From: Nitrospirota bacterium
GTDB taxonomy: Bacteria; UBA2233
Direction: 5' to 3'
DNA: 37,039 bases
Assembly: GCA_011620345.1 (NCBI GenBank)
Contig: WOZJ01000018.1
Coordinates: 41,428-78,466, forward strand
This document shows, piece by piece, positions 8,373 to 16,724 of the stretch. The position numbers were made by a program, and so were the translations under genes. Every line of letters begins with the position of its first letter. The stretch's first letter is position 1. Below the pieces are notes generated by a model, which was given only the letters and a program-made list of their open reading frames with translations, had not been told where the DNA came from and did no database searches.

Positions 8373-10174
8373 CAAAACGCGTCTAGAGATTCATCCAATG
8401 CGGACCCTCCACGCTTTAGGGCTTCCACTATTGCTTTTTTCCTTATTAGCAACGTCTTGAGCGCAGCCATCTCCCCCTTTTGTTCGGCCTCCCTAATTTT
8501 TAGGTTAAGCTCCATGCTCATCCCCATCAAGACCTTGGCCCGAACCCTTGAGAGCAGCTCTTCAAATACTCCATCTGCCGAGGCCTGGCTTAAGGAGGAG
8601 TACGCAAACGCCTCAAGGGCGTTCACAAAGCCTGTCAAGTAGGCTCCCGAAGCGCGTACTTCGGGAAGTTCCCGAAGGTTCTGCCAGAGCGGGCCCTGAT
8701 CTTCTGGAAGGGAAAGCCGTTCCATGGCTTCCCACACCCTTACGAGACGATGGTCTCCGCCGCGCTTAAGAAAGTGGGAGAAGGGCCTAAATTTAGGGAT
8801 ATACTTTGGGAACTGGATCAAGAACGCGAGCACTAAAGAGAAAGGCTCCGGCCGTAACAACACCTCGCCTTTTGGCTCATTGGACTGCCCTTTTTGGTTG
8901 GACTTCAACCTAGGGGCAACACCCGGGAGAACAAGGCCGAATTGCTCTTTAAAGCGCTCCCAGAGGAAGGCGCGGTACATAGGCTCCGGACAGGCTTCCA
9001 AGAGGCGGTGGAACTCCCTGACAAGGGCGGCCCTTCCTTCAAGAGAAGATCCAAGCGTCTTAAGTCGCTCTAGAACGTAAAGGTCGACAAGGGGAACTCT
9101 GTTTGTGGCGTGCCTTTCGAAGCCTTCCTTGCCGTAGGCGCGCAAATAGCTATCGGGGTCATGACCGTCCGGAAGCGCCAGCGCATACCCCCAGATCCCC
9201 ATCTCTACAAGCAGGGCAAAAGCCCGCACAAGCGCGGCAACTCCCGCCTTGTCGCCATCAAACAAAAGACAGATGTTCGTGGCCTTTTTTGATAGCTTTT
9301 GGATATGCTCCTTGGAGAGCGCCACCCCAAGCGTTGCAACGACGTTCGAAAAGCCCGCCTGGAACATCGCCAGCACGTCGATGTAACCCTCTACGACGAA
9401 TACGCTTCCAAGTTTGCGAATGGCCTCGTCTGCAAAGGAAAGCCCGTAGAGGGTATGCCCTTTCTTGAACAGCCGGCTTTCTTTTGTGTTGAGATATTTC
9501 GGAGCCTGGTTTGGCAAAAAGGCTCGCCCTCCGAACCCAATTACCCTACTCCGCTCGTCAAGGATCGGAAAGACGACCCGCATTCCTAAGGGATCACGGT
9601 AGCCGCCCGTATCGGCGGGTTGCAACACGCCGACCTCCACGGCCTGCTCGAGGGGTATCTCCGCTCGCTCGAGCGTGGCAACAATGCCTTTCGGATCCCT
9701 AGGCGCAAACCCCAGGCAAAACTTTTCTTGGGTTTCTTTCGATAGGCCACGATCTTCTAAGTATCGGCGAGCCCCCTCTCCTATGCGAGGATGGGCAAGG
9801 CAAGCGCTGTAGAAAGCCTGGACGGCCTTCAGACAGTCCCAATCCTGCCGGGATTGAGCCTGATCTTGATCCCAGGCCTTTGGAAGGCCGTTCTCGAGCC
9901 CCACACGCCTGGCAAGCTCCTCGATGGCTTCCCGAAAGGAAAGCCCTTTGATCGTCATATAGAAGGATAGGATATCGCCCGTTTTACGGCAGCCGAAACA
10001 GTAATAGAACTGTCCGTCTGGGTTTACCGTAAAAGATGGAGTTTTTTCTTCATGGAACGGGCATAGCCCGAAAAGACGGGAACCCCGCTGGACAAGCTGG
10101 ACATATTCTCCTACCAGCTCTTCCAGCGGGAGACGTTGCTTGATGAGCTCGGCGAGTGGCGGAGGGTACGCCAT
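8369..10174 (-). CDS. dnaG: DNA primase
   Basis: DnaG makes RNA primers at the replication fork. The 601-residue protein has the CHC2 zinc domain with Cys38, His41, Cys59 and Cys62 (CPFHEEKTPSF, CFGC). The RNA-polymerase core follows with the basic segments FGGRAF and APKYLNT (about 214-230). The Toprim fold has Glu262 (VVEGYIDV) and DGD at 306-308 as metal ligands. The C-terminal part (about 430-601) is the variable, helicase-interacting region. It starts 12 nt after yqeY with a purine-rich sequence (GAAGAAG) upstream. The order rpsU-yqeY-dnaG is a form of the macromolecular-synthesis operon; rpoD does not follow here, and carD occupies that place. Confidence 0.97.
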   Translation of the reverse strand: MAYPPPLAELIKQRLPLEELVGEYVQLVQRGSRLFGLCPFHEEKTPSFTVNPDGQFYYCFGCRKTGDILSFYMTIKGLSFREAIEELARRVGLENGLPKAWDQDQAQSRQDWDCLKAVQAFYSACLAHPRIGEGARRYLEDRGLSKETQEKFCLGFAPRDPKGIVATLERAEIPLEQAVEVGVLQPADTGGYRDPLGMRVVFPILDERSRVIGFGGRAFLPNQAPKYLNTKESRLFKKGHTLYGLSFADEAIRKLGSVFVVEGYIDVLAMFQAGFSNVVATLGVALSKEHIQKLSKKATNICLLFDGDKAGVAALVRAFALLVEMGIWGYALALPDGHDPDSYLRAYGKEGFERHATNRVPLVDLYVLERLKTLGSSLEGRAALVREFHRLLEACPEPMYRAFLWERFKEQFGLVLPGVAPRLKSNQKGQSNEPKGEVLLRPEPFSLVLAFLIQFPKYIPKFRPFSHFLKRGGDHRLVRVWEAMERLSLPEDQGPLWQNLRELPEVRASGAYLTGFVNALEAFAYSSLSQASADGVFEELLSRVRAKVLMGMSMELNLKIREAEQKGEMAALKTLLIRKKAIVEALKRGGSALDESLDAFC

Positions 10175-10186
10175 CGCGGACTTCTT

Positions 10187-10630
10187 CTAGGGAAACAAGC
10201 GCTGAAGGACCTGCTGAACCCGCTTGCCTTCTGCCCTACCCTCGGCCCGCTCAAGGACAAGCCGGGTCAAGGGCTGCGCTTCTTTAAGGGAGGTCGCGCC
10301 ATGCTCTTCAAGAACATCCTGAACTAGACGTTCGAGCTGCTCCTCGCTAAGCTGCTGAGGAAGGTAAGCTTCCAGGATCTTTGCCTCTTCGGCCTCCTGG
10401 TCTGCCAAATCCTGCCTCCCTCCCGCGCGGTATGCCTCAATCGATTCTTGGCGCTGCTTTACGAGCATTTGAACCACACGCAGTTCTTCTTGCGTCGTAA
10501 GCCCCCTGCCTTCTTCGATTTCTTTGTTGCGAAGGGCCGCCTTCAGCATGCGAAGCGTCGAAACCTTGAGTTTTTCCCCGGCCTTCAAGGCCGTCTTGTA
10601 CTCTTGCTCGAGTTCCTCTTTAAGGCCCAT
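10187..10630 (-). CDS. yqeY: GatB/YqeY domain protein
   Basis: This 147-residue, highly helical and charged protein matches the YqeY family ([17 protein letters not shown] near 23-39, [19 protein letters not shown] near 80-98). The family resembles the tRNA-binding tail domain of the GatB subunit of Asp/Glu-tRNA amidotransferase. A stand-alone role in tRNA-dependent amidation has been suggested but not established. Its start lies inside the last codons of rpsU (11-nt overlap) and dnaG follows 12 nt later, so the three genes are probably translated from one message. This neighbourhood (rpsU-yqeY-dnaG) recurs in many bacteria. Confidence 0.93.
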   Translation of the reverse strand: MGLKEELEQEYKTALKAGEKLKVSTLRMLKAALRNKEIEEGRGLTTQEELRVVQMLVKQRQESIEAYRAGGRQDLADQEAEEAKILEAYLPQQLSEEQLERLVQDVLEEHGATSLKEAQPLTRLVLERAEGRAEGKRVQQVLQRLFP

Positions 10631-10847
10631 GGCTTCCAGCTCCCTGAAGCCGTCTTTGGCGTTGCTTTTCCCTCCGAATCACGCGCTTCCTTGCCGCAAG
10701 CGCTTTGCGTTTGCGCTTGATCGAGGGCTTCTCGTAGTACTCCCGCCTGTAGACTTCCGAGAGGATTCCCGCTTTTTCACATTGCTTCTTAAAGCGCTTG
10801 AGTGCAGTTTCAAACGATTCATTGTCGCTAATCACAACATACGTCAT
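10620..10847 (-). CDS. rpsU: 30S ribosomal protein S21
   Basis: S21 is a small basic protein of the 30S subunit platform, close to the anti-Shine-Dalgarno end of 16S rRNA, and helps initiation. The 75-residue sequence fits the family: N-terminal strand [19 protein letters not shown], then [18 protein letters not shown] and an Arg/Lys-rich tail. It is preceded by an unusually complete Shine-Dalgarno sequence. It overlaps yqeY by 11 nt and begins the rpsU-yqeY-dnaG unit just after the nuo terminator. I saw no convincing separate promoter between that terminator and rpsU. Confidence 0.96.
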   Translation of the reverse strand: MTYVVISDNESFETALKRFKKQCEKAGILSEVYRREYYEKPSIKRKRKALAARKRVIRREKQRQRRLQGAGSHGP

Positions 10848-10856
10848 CCTAAGGCC

Positions 10857-10867
10857 ATCACCTCCTT
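10857..10867 (-). promoter_or_regulatory. Extended Shine-Dalgarno sequence of rpsU
   Basis: AAGGAGGTGAT is complementary to 11 successive bases of a typical 16S rRNA 3' end, with a 9-nt gap to the rpsU ATG. Between the two lies a four-codon frame ATG GCC TTA GGA TGA (10858-10844), whose stop overlaps the rpsU start as ATGA. Confidence 0.85.
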
Positions 10868-10883
10868 CCGTTAAATCAAGGAC

Positions 10884-10936
10884 AAAAAAACTCCCCTTCG
10901 CCGCTCTAGTTCTTAAGGGTAGCGCCGAAGGAAGAG
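10884..10936 (-). terminator. Rho-independent terminator after nuoN
   Basis: The minus strand reads CCTTCGGCGCT, a 15-nt loop, then AGCGGCGAAGG, which pair at 10 of 11 positions. The stem can be extended outward through CTCTT/GGAG with wobble pairs. Seven Ts follow. It lies 20 nt past the nuoN stop and closes the nuo operon before rpsU. Confidence 0.82.
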
Positions 10937-10956
10937 CGTGTCAAACGAGACACCGG

Positions 10957-12432
10957 CTAAGGAAGGCGCGCGATCGTACCCGGCTGAAGCATGCTCTGCG
11001 AAAACGCCCCTTGAAATGCCGCAATGGGCGAAGAAACGAAACAGCCAAACCAAAGGACAAGGACTGCGCAGGCTGCTACGGCTACCTTCGCTCCAAACCC
11101 CTTGGGCGGGATGATCACAGCCCGAGCCTCGGGCATCATGAACAGTGCGACAAGGACGCGTAAGTAATACCCTAGGGATATGACGCTGTTTAGTACTCCG
11201 ATTACGGCTAGCACGGGCATTCCCGCCGAAAGCGCAGCGGCAAACAGGTAATATTTCCCGACAAAGCCGGCCGTTGGCGGAATCCCTATCATCGAAAGGA
11301 TGAACAACGCCATCGCCACCCCCAAGAATGGGTGGCGAAGTCCCATCCCCCTGAGGTCATCCAACGTCACGTTCTCTTCGCCACGTTGACCGAACGCAAT
11401 CACGACCGCAAACGCGCCCACGTTCATGAACGTGTATGCCAGCAGATAGTAAAGAACTCCTTGCTGACCAAGGGCGTTAAAGCTAAGCAACCCAACCAGG
11501 AGGTACCCTGCGTGTGCGATGCTGGAAAAGGCAAGAAGACGTTTGATATTCGTTTGGTACAACGCCCCCAGGTTTCCGGCAAACATGGTAAGCACGGCTA
11601 CAAGCCATCCAAAAGGCTTAAGGACGGGAAGGATATCGGGCGGAAGAGAAAAGAGGATACGTATCAGCGCTCCAAACGCGGCAACCTTGACAAAGGTCGC
11701 CATAAACGCCGTGATCGTTGTCGGCGCTCCCTCGTAGACATCCGGGACCCATGCATGGAAAGGCGCAAGGCCCGCCTTGAAGGCGAGCCCGCACAAAAGG
11801 AGAGCGAGGCCGAAGGCACACATTAGCCCATGCCGATTCGAGGAGATAGCGAGTGCAGCCAGCCCTTCAAGGTTTACAGTGCCGAGCGCACCGTAGAGGA
11901 AAGAAATGCCGTAGAGCATGACAGCGCTAAAGAATGCTCCAAGGTAAAAATATTTTAGCCCGGCCTCTGGCGATTTTCCAAAGTTCCGCTTAAGCCCGCA
12001 GAGCACGTACAGCGGCATGCTTAACACCTCAAGCCCGAGGAACAAGGTCAAAAGGCTTGCAGCTTTGAACATAAAAAACCCGCCGACCAGGCTAAGGAAG
12101 ACAAGCCCGTAGTATTCCGCCTTGTGTATCCCTTCTCTCGAGAGATAGGCAGGGGACATGAAAAGCACCAGCAGGCCGGAAATAAGGCTGAACAGCCCTA
12201 GGAACGCGCCCAATCGATCGGAAACGACCAAGCCGTAGAAAGATCGCGCAACACCGTCGATGCCAGACGAACTAAGTGAAAACCCTCCCAACGCTATTAG
12301 GGCCAAAACAGCGACCGCCCATGCGCCCGTCGGACTCGTGTTTGGCCGTTGCCATGCCCCCAGCAAGATAAACAAAAGCGCAAGGAGAGACAACGCAACT
12401 TCTACTGCGACAAGGCCAACTCGAAAATCCAT
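10957..12432 (-). CDS. nuoN: NADH-quinone oxidoreductase subunit N
   Basis: NuoN is one of the three antiporter-like, proton-pumping membrane subunits of complex I. The 491 residues are almost wholly hydrophobic, with about 13-14 membrane spans. Family features include the AYTFMNVGAFAVVI segment, a lysine-bearing helix (AGLAFKAGLAPFHAWVPDVYEGAP) and NIKRLLAFSSIAHAGYLLVG, which matches the conserved NxKRLLAYSSIxHxGY motif. It is the last gene of the operon, 3 nt after nuoM, and is followed by a terminator. Confidence 0.97.
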   Translation of the reverse strand: MDFRVGLVAVEVALSLLALLFILLGAWQRPNTSPTGAWAVAVLALIALGGFSLSSSGIDGVARSFYGLVVSDRLGAFLGLFSLISGLLVLFMSPAYLSREGIHKAEYYGLVFLSLVGGFFMFKAASLLTLFLGLEVLSMPLYVLCGLKRNFGKSPEAGLKYFYLGAFFSAVMLYGISFLYGALGTVNLEGLAALAISSNRHGLMCAFGLALLLCGLAFKAGLAPFHAWVPDVYEGAPTTITAFMATFVKVAAFGALIRILFSLPPDILPVLKPFGWLVAVLTMFAGNLGALYQTNIKRLLAFSSIAHAGYLLVGLLSFNALGQQGVLYYLLAYTFMNVGAFAVVIAFGQRGEENVTLDDLRGMGLRHPFLGVAMALFILSMIGIPPTAGFVGKYYLFAAALSAGMPVLAVIGVLNSVISLGYYLRVLVALFMMPEARAVIIPPKGFGAKVAVAACAVLVLWFGCFVSSPIAAFQGAFSQSMLQPGTIARLP

Positions 12433-12435
12433 AGG

Positions 12436-13989
12436 CTACCCTTCCCTTGAGCCGTTGTGGGCGACGATTCCGGCGGGCCTGTAAGGCTTAACCCCAGGAA
12501 CGTTGACCTCCTCGAGGATCCGGCTCAGGCTTGGCTCGAGCCTTCCCAAAAATGGGGCCGGGAACAGGCCAATCCAAACAAACGAGGCAACAAGGGGAGC
12601 CATTACGGCAACCTCGCGAAACGATAGATCCCTTAGTACGCGGTTAGCCTCGTTTCGAATAGGGCCGTAGAAGACCTTCTGGACGGCTTGAAGCAAGTAC
12701 CAGGCCCCTAGTATGACCCCAGTACCCGCGAGAACGCCGACAATCGGCTGGTTCAAGAAGCTGCCAAGAAGAATATTCCATTCCCCGATGAACCCGTTTA
12801 GGGCTGGCAAGCCGATAGACGAGAGCGTGGTGACCAAAAACAGGGTTGCATACTTAGGCATCAGGCTCCCGATACCGCCGAACTCGTCTAAGAGGCGCGT
12901 ATGCCTCCTTTCGTAGATCATGCCGACCAAAAAGAACAAGCCGCCGGTAGAGAGCCCGTGGTTCACCATCTGAAGCATAGAACCTTGGTAGGCCAGAAGG
13001 TTAAAAGAGAATAAGCCAACGATGACGAACCCCAAATGGCTAACGCTCGAGTAGGCGACAAGCTTTTTAATATCCGGCTGTACCATGGCAACCAGCGCCC
13101 CGTACACGATCCCAACGACGCCAAGGCCGAGCATCCACGGGGCGACCTCTCTGGCAACGTCTGGAAACAGAGGAATGGCAAATCGAAGGAAGCCGTACGT
13201 TCCCATCTTAAGCAAAACACCCGCTAAAATCACGCTTCCTACGGTCGGTGCTTCCACGTGGGCATCCGGAAGCCAGGTGTGAAAAGGAAAAACAGGGACC
13301 TTGATCGCAAACGCGAGCGCGAACGCAGAGAATAAGACAGCTTGCGTTGCAAAGGCCATGTCTAGCTGATACCAATCTAGTACGCTGAAAGACCATACGC
13401 CCGTCTGAGCGTGGTAGGTGTATCCACTGTAGAAAATGGCTAGCAGCATGAGCACGCTGCCCAGCATCGTATACGCAAAGAACTTCATTGAGGCATATAT
13501 CCTTCGCTCCCCGCCCCATATTCCGATGATGAAATACATCGGAACAAGGACGGCATCCCAGAATACGTAAAACAGGAACATATCCAGGCTGGCAAACGTT
13601 CCTGTAATGGCGGCCTGCTCGAAAAGAAGGCACACGAGGAGCGGCTTGAGGCGCTGGACTGAATCTCCCAGGCTAAGAACGCACAGGGGAAACAAGAGGG
13701 CGGTCAGAAGAATCAAGAACAAGCTGATTCCATCCGCGCCCAATTGGTACCGAATTCCCAATGCGGGCATCCAATCAAGGCTTTCGAGCAGGACAAAGCC
13801 ACCTCGGACCGAGGAAGAATCATACGCACAAAAGGCCCAGGCAGCAACGGAAAGCTCTACCAGCCCCCCCAAAAAAGCAAGGGTTTTCAGCGTGCCCTTC
13901 GAAGAGCCCGGAACAAAGACCAAGGCGATCGCAAGCACGACGGGGAAAAATATTAAGAACGATAGGCAAGGAAAACCTGCTACTTCCAT
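12436..13989 (-). CDS. nuoM: NADH-quinone oxidoreductase subunit M
   Basis: NuoM is an antiporter-like proton-translocating subunit in the membrane arm. The 517 residues have about 14 predicted membrane spans. Conserved elements include FALAFAIKVPVFPFHTWLPDAHVEAPT, carrying the channel lysine, and DIKKLVAYSSVSHLGFV. Both are diagnostic of the NuoM/ND4 family rather than L or N. It begins 10 nt after nuoL and ends 3 nt before nuoN, so the three antiporter-like genes are packed together. Confidence 0.97.
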   Translation of the reverse strand: MEVAGFPCLSFLIFFPVVLAIALVFVPGSSKGTLKTLAFLGGLVELSVAAWAFCAYDSSSVRGGFVLLESLDWMPALGIRYQLGADGISLFLILLTALLFPLCVLSLGDSVQRLKPLLVCLLFEQAAITGTFASLDMFLFYVFWDAVLVPMYFIIGIWGGERRIYASMKFFAYTMLGSVLMLLAIFYSGYTYHAQTGVWSFSVLDWYQLDMAFATQAVLFSAFALAFAIKVPVFPFHTWLPDAHVEAPTVGSVILAGVLLKMGTYGFLRFAIPLFPDVAREVAPWMLGLGVVGIVYGALVAMVQPDIKKLVAYSSVSHLGFVIVGLFSFNLLAYQGSMLQMVNHGLSTGGLFFLVGMIYERRHTRLLDEFGGIGSLMPKYATLFLVTTLSSIGLPALNGFIGEWNILLGSFLNQPIVGVLAGTGVILGAWYLLQAVQKVFYGPIRNEANRVLRDLSFREVAVMAPLVASFVWIGLFPAPFLGRLEPSLSRILEEVNVPGVKPYRPAGIVAHNGSREG

Positions 13990-13999
13990 GCACGCACCC

Positions 14000-15901
14000 T
14001 CAAAGCAAAAATGTCAGACACACCACGAGCACAGCGAGCGACGCAAACGCCATGAGGGCGTAGAATTGAACGTTGCCGTTTTGGAGAACGCGTACGCCCG
14101 CGCCTGCGGCGAACGTCAGGTAGGCCATCGCGTTGACCAGCCCGTCGATGAAGAACACGTCCACGACTCTCCATAGCCCCTGCGCAAGCAGGACGATTGG
14201 CCTAACCACGAGCGCATTATAGATTTCATCCACCCAGTATTTATTCCATAACAGCCGATAGCCCCTCGAGAACATCTGGCCCACCAAATAGGGTAACCCC
14301 GGGTAACGGAGGTAAAACACGTACGCTAGAAGGATGCCAAACAATGCCACGCCTAGGCTTACCGCCATCAGCGCAAATTCAGGGATGGGGGAGGCATGAG
14401 CCTCGTGGTGCGGCATGGGCAAAACACTCGACAAAAAGCCGCTGAATCGCGCAAGGGATTCAGACCCTGGAATTTCGACGAACCCGGACACGAGTGACCC
14501 TAGGGCCAAAACAACCAACGCAACGGCCATCTTAGGGCTTGCATCGTGCAGATGCTCATACGTATGCTTCTCTAGCCTGGTCTCTCCGTGAAACGCCAAG
14601 AAGATCACTCGAAACATGTAGAATGCCGTCATGAACGCCCCGAGGACTCCTAGCGCCCAAAAAATAGGCCCATAATGGATCCATAGCGCCGAAAGGATTG
14701 CATCTTTGCTGAAAAACCCGGCAAAGGGAAAGATGCCCGAGAGCGCCAACGCTCCAACAAGGAACGTCCAGTACGTAAGGGGCATTTTTTGTTTGAGCCC
14801 TCCCATCTTTTGGACGTCAAGTTCCCCGTGGAGCGCGTGCATCACAACACCGGAACCCAAGAACAAGCAGGCCTTGAAGAACGCGTGAGTGAACACGTGG
14901 AATACGCCGTAAGAAAAAGCCTGGGCGCCCAAAGCCGCGAACATGTAGCCGAGCTGGGATATCGTTGAATAGGCAAGCACGCGCTTCATGTCGTTTTGGA
15001 CGAGGGCAATGCTGGCGGCCAAAAGAAGCGTCAAGACGCCAATCAGGGTCACCACGAACAACGCGGGGGGAGAAAGGAGGTAAAGAGGATGAACCCTGGC
15101 GACCATGTACACTCCCGCAGTCACCATCGTCGCCGCATGGATGAGCGCCGAGACGGGTGTGGGGCCTTGCATCGCGTCGGGCAGCCAAACGTACAAGGGA
15201 ATCTGGGCGGATTTTCCCGTAGCGCCGACAAAAAGAAGCAACGGGATCGCGTGGACAAGCCATGCCGATCCACGGAGCACCTCCGGGGCCCTTGAAAGCA
15301 CATCGTGAAACGAGAGCGTCCCGAAGGCGTACACGATGCAGAACATTCCAACCAAAAACCCAAGGTCCCCGATACGATTCACAAGGAACGCCTTTTTGCC
15401 GGCGTTTGCGTTGACGTCCTCCATGTACCAAAACCCTATCAACAGGTAGGAGCAAAGGCCGACTCCTTCCCAGCCGATGAACATCAACAAGAAATTATCC
15501 GCAAGAACCAAAAGCAACATCGCCGTCATAAAGAGGTTGAGGTATGCGAAATACCGGCCAAAGCCTGGGTCGTCTTTCATGTAATCCGAGGAGTAGAGAT
15601 GGATAAAAAACCCGACGAACGTGACGACCGCGATCATAACCATAGAGAGCGCATCCAGGCGCAGCGCGAAGGGAATCTTCAACGTACCTATGCTCATCCA
15701 GGTGTAGAGCGTCTCGACAAAGGCGCGCTCGCCTTCCGGACTGGAGAAGAACCGCCCGCCCAAAAGCAGCATCCACAGAAGCGAAAGCCCGACGGATCCC
15801 ACGCCCACCCAAGCGATCGTACGCTTCGAGAACCGGCCTCCAAAAAGGCCGTTTACCAGAGCGCCCAACAAAGGAAACAGAAGAATAGGGAGGATCGCCA
15901 T
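14000..15901 (-). CDS. nuoL: NADH-quinone oxidoreductase subunit L
   Basis: NuoL is the distal antiporter-like subunit, with a C-terminal lateral helix that runs along the membrane arm. The 633 residues are the expected length. They show YVWLPDAMQGPTPVSALIHA, DMKRVLAYSTISQLGYM and, in the C-terminal quarter, NKYWVDEIYNALVVRP, which marks the NuoL-specific end. The helix near residue 230 keeps the GATGKSAQIPLYVWLPDA motif with its buried lysine. It follows nuoK by 11 nt. Confidence 0.97.
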   Translation of the reverse strand: MAILPILLFPLLGALVNGLFGGRFSKRTIAWVGVGSVGLSLLWMLLLGGRFFSSPEGERAFVETLYTWMSIGTLKIPFALRLDALSMVMIAVVTFVGFFIHLYSSDYMKDDPGFGRYFAYLNLFMTAMLLLVLADNFLLMFIGWEGVGLCSYLLIGFWYMEDVNANAGKKAFLVNRIGDLGFLVGMFCIVYAFGTLSFHDVLSRAPEVLRGSAWLVHAIPLLLFVGATGKSAQIPLYVWLPDAMQGPTPVSALIHAATMVTAGVYMVARVHPLYLLSPPALFVVTLIGVLTLLLAASIALVQNDMKRVLAYSTISQLGYMFAALGAQAFSYGVFHVFTHAFFKACLFLGSGVVMHALHGELDVQKMGGLKQKMPLTYWTFLVGALALSGIFPFAGFFSKDAILSALWIHYGPIFWALGVLGAFMTAFYMFRVIFLAFHGETRLEKHTYEHLHDASPKMAVALVVLALGSLVSGFVEIPGSESLARFSGFLSSVLPMPHHEAHASPIPEFALMAVSLGVALFGILLAYVFYLRYPGLPYLVGQMFSRGYRLLWNKYWVDEIYNALVVRPIVLLAQGLWRVVDVFFIDGLVNAMAYLTFAAGAGVRVLQNGNVQFYALMAFASLAVLVVCLTFLL

Positions 15902-15912
15902 GGCTAAAGCCT

Positions 15913-16215
15913 CTAGCCTTGCATCAGGTTAATGTTGTCGACGTTAATCGTCTTCCTTGTACGGTACAGCAAAAGGACAAAAGCAAGCCCGATCGCCGCC
16001 TCGGCGGCCGCAACCACCATGACCATAAAAACAAAAACCTGCCCTTCGCTCTGGCCTAACTGCCTTGCGAACGCGAGGAACTGAAGGTTCACGGCGTTGA
16101 GCATAATCTCGACCGCCATGAGAATGACGATCAAATCCCTGCGGACGACGACGCCAACCGCACCGATAAGGAAAAGGATCGCCGCAACAAACATGTAGGA
16201 AGAAGGTCCGGCCAT
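15913..16215 (-). CDS. nuoK: NADH-quinone oxidoreductase subunit K
   Basis: NuoK is a 100-residue, three-helix membrane subunit whose glutamates form part of the proton path linking the quinone site to the antiporter-like subunits. The motif MAVEIMLNAVNLQFLAF and the later glutamate in AAAEAAIGLAFVLLLYR are typical. The length equals the family norm. It sits between nuoJ (12 nt) and nuoL (11 nt) and has AAGGGG upstream of the ATG. Confidence 0.96.
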   Translation of the reverse strand: MAGPSSYMFVAAILFLIGAVGVVVRRDLIVILMAVEIMLNAVNLQFLAFARQLGQSEGQVFVFMVMVVAAAEAAIGLAFVLLLYRTRKTINVDNINLMQG

Positions 16216-16227
16216 GTAACGCCCCTT

Positions 16228-16719
16228 TTATACCTTTCGCTTGGCTAACAGAACGGCACCCACAATCCCTACGAGCAACACAAGCGATGTCAGCTCGAAC
16301 GCCAACGCGTATTCTCGAAAAAGCGGGACGGCTATGGAGCGAACGTCCCCAAACCCTCGAGAGGTCGGCATGAAGCCTTCTTTGGTCGGAAAAAACTTGC
16401 CCGCCAGGAAAAGTAGCGCCACCGCTCCAAACGCGACTCCCCAAGCCCTCGTGCCGCCGAGCGCAAGAGGAGGAAGCTCTTCCTGGGGAAGGTTCAGTAT
16501 CATGATGATGAAGCTAAACAGGACCATGACGGCACCGGCGTAGACCAACACCTGAATCACAGCAATAAAGTGTGCATCCAACAAAAGAAACAGGCAGGCT
16601 AGCGCTAACATGCTGCCCATCAAGAACACAGCGCTTACCACTGGATTCTTTTTGAAGACGACTCCTAAAGCGCAACCTACGGCCAGGGCAGAAAACAGCC
16701 AGAAGAACACCGCCTGCAT
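16228..16719 (-). CDS. nuoJ: NADH-quinone oxidoreductase subunit J
   Basis: NuoJ is a five-helix membrane subunit near the quinone end of the complex I arm. The 163 residues contain the NuoJ signature in the middle helix (ALACLFLLLDAHFIAVIQVLVYAGAVMVLF split over residues 35-65), including the pi-bulge glycine-rich VYAGAVMVLF. I placed the start at ATG 16719, 5 nt after the nuoH stop. Earlier in-frame starts would overlap the nuoH coding sequence and add about 49 residues unlike NuoJ. The gene that normally precedes it, nuoI, is absent. Confidence 0.95.
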   Translation of the reverse strand: MQAVFFWLFSALAVGCALGVVFKKNPVVSAVFLMGSMLALACLFLLLDAHFIAVIQVLVYAGAVMVLFSFIIMILNLPQEELPPLALGGTRAWGVAFGAVALLFLAGKFFPTKEGFMPTSRGFGDVRSIAVPLFREYALAFELTSLVLLVGIVGAVLLAKRKV

Positions 16720-16724
16720 AACCT

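Noticed and set aside
13607-15907. Long plus-strand frames of 189-212 codons opposite nuoM and nuoL
   Set aside because: They are highly charged antisense products of membrane-protein genes; the minus-strand proteins are unmistakable.
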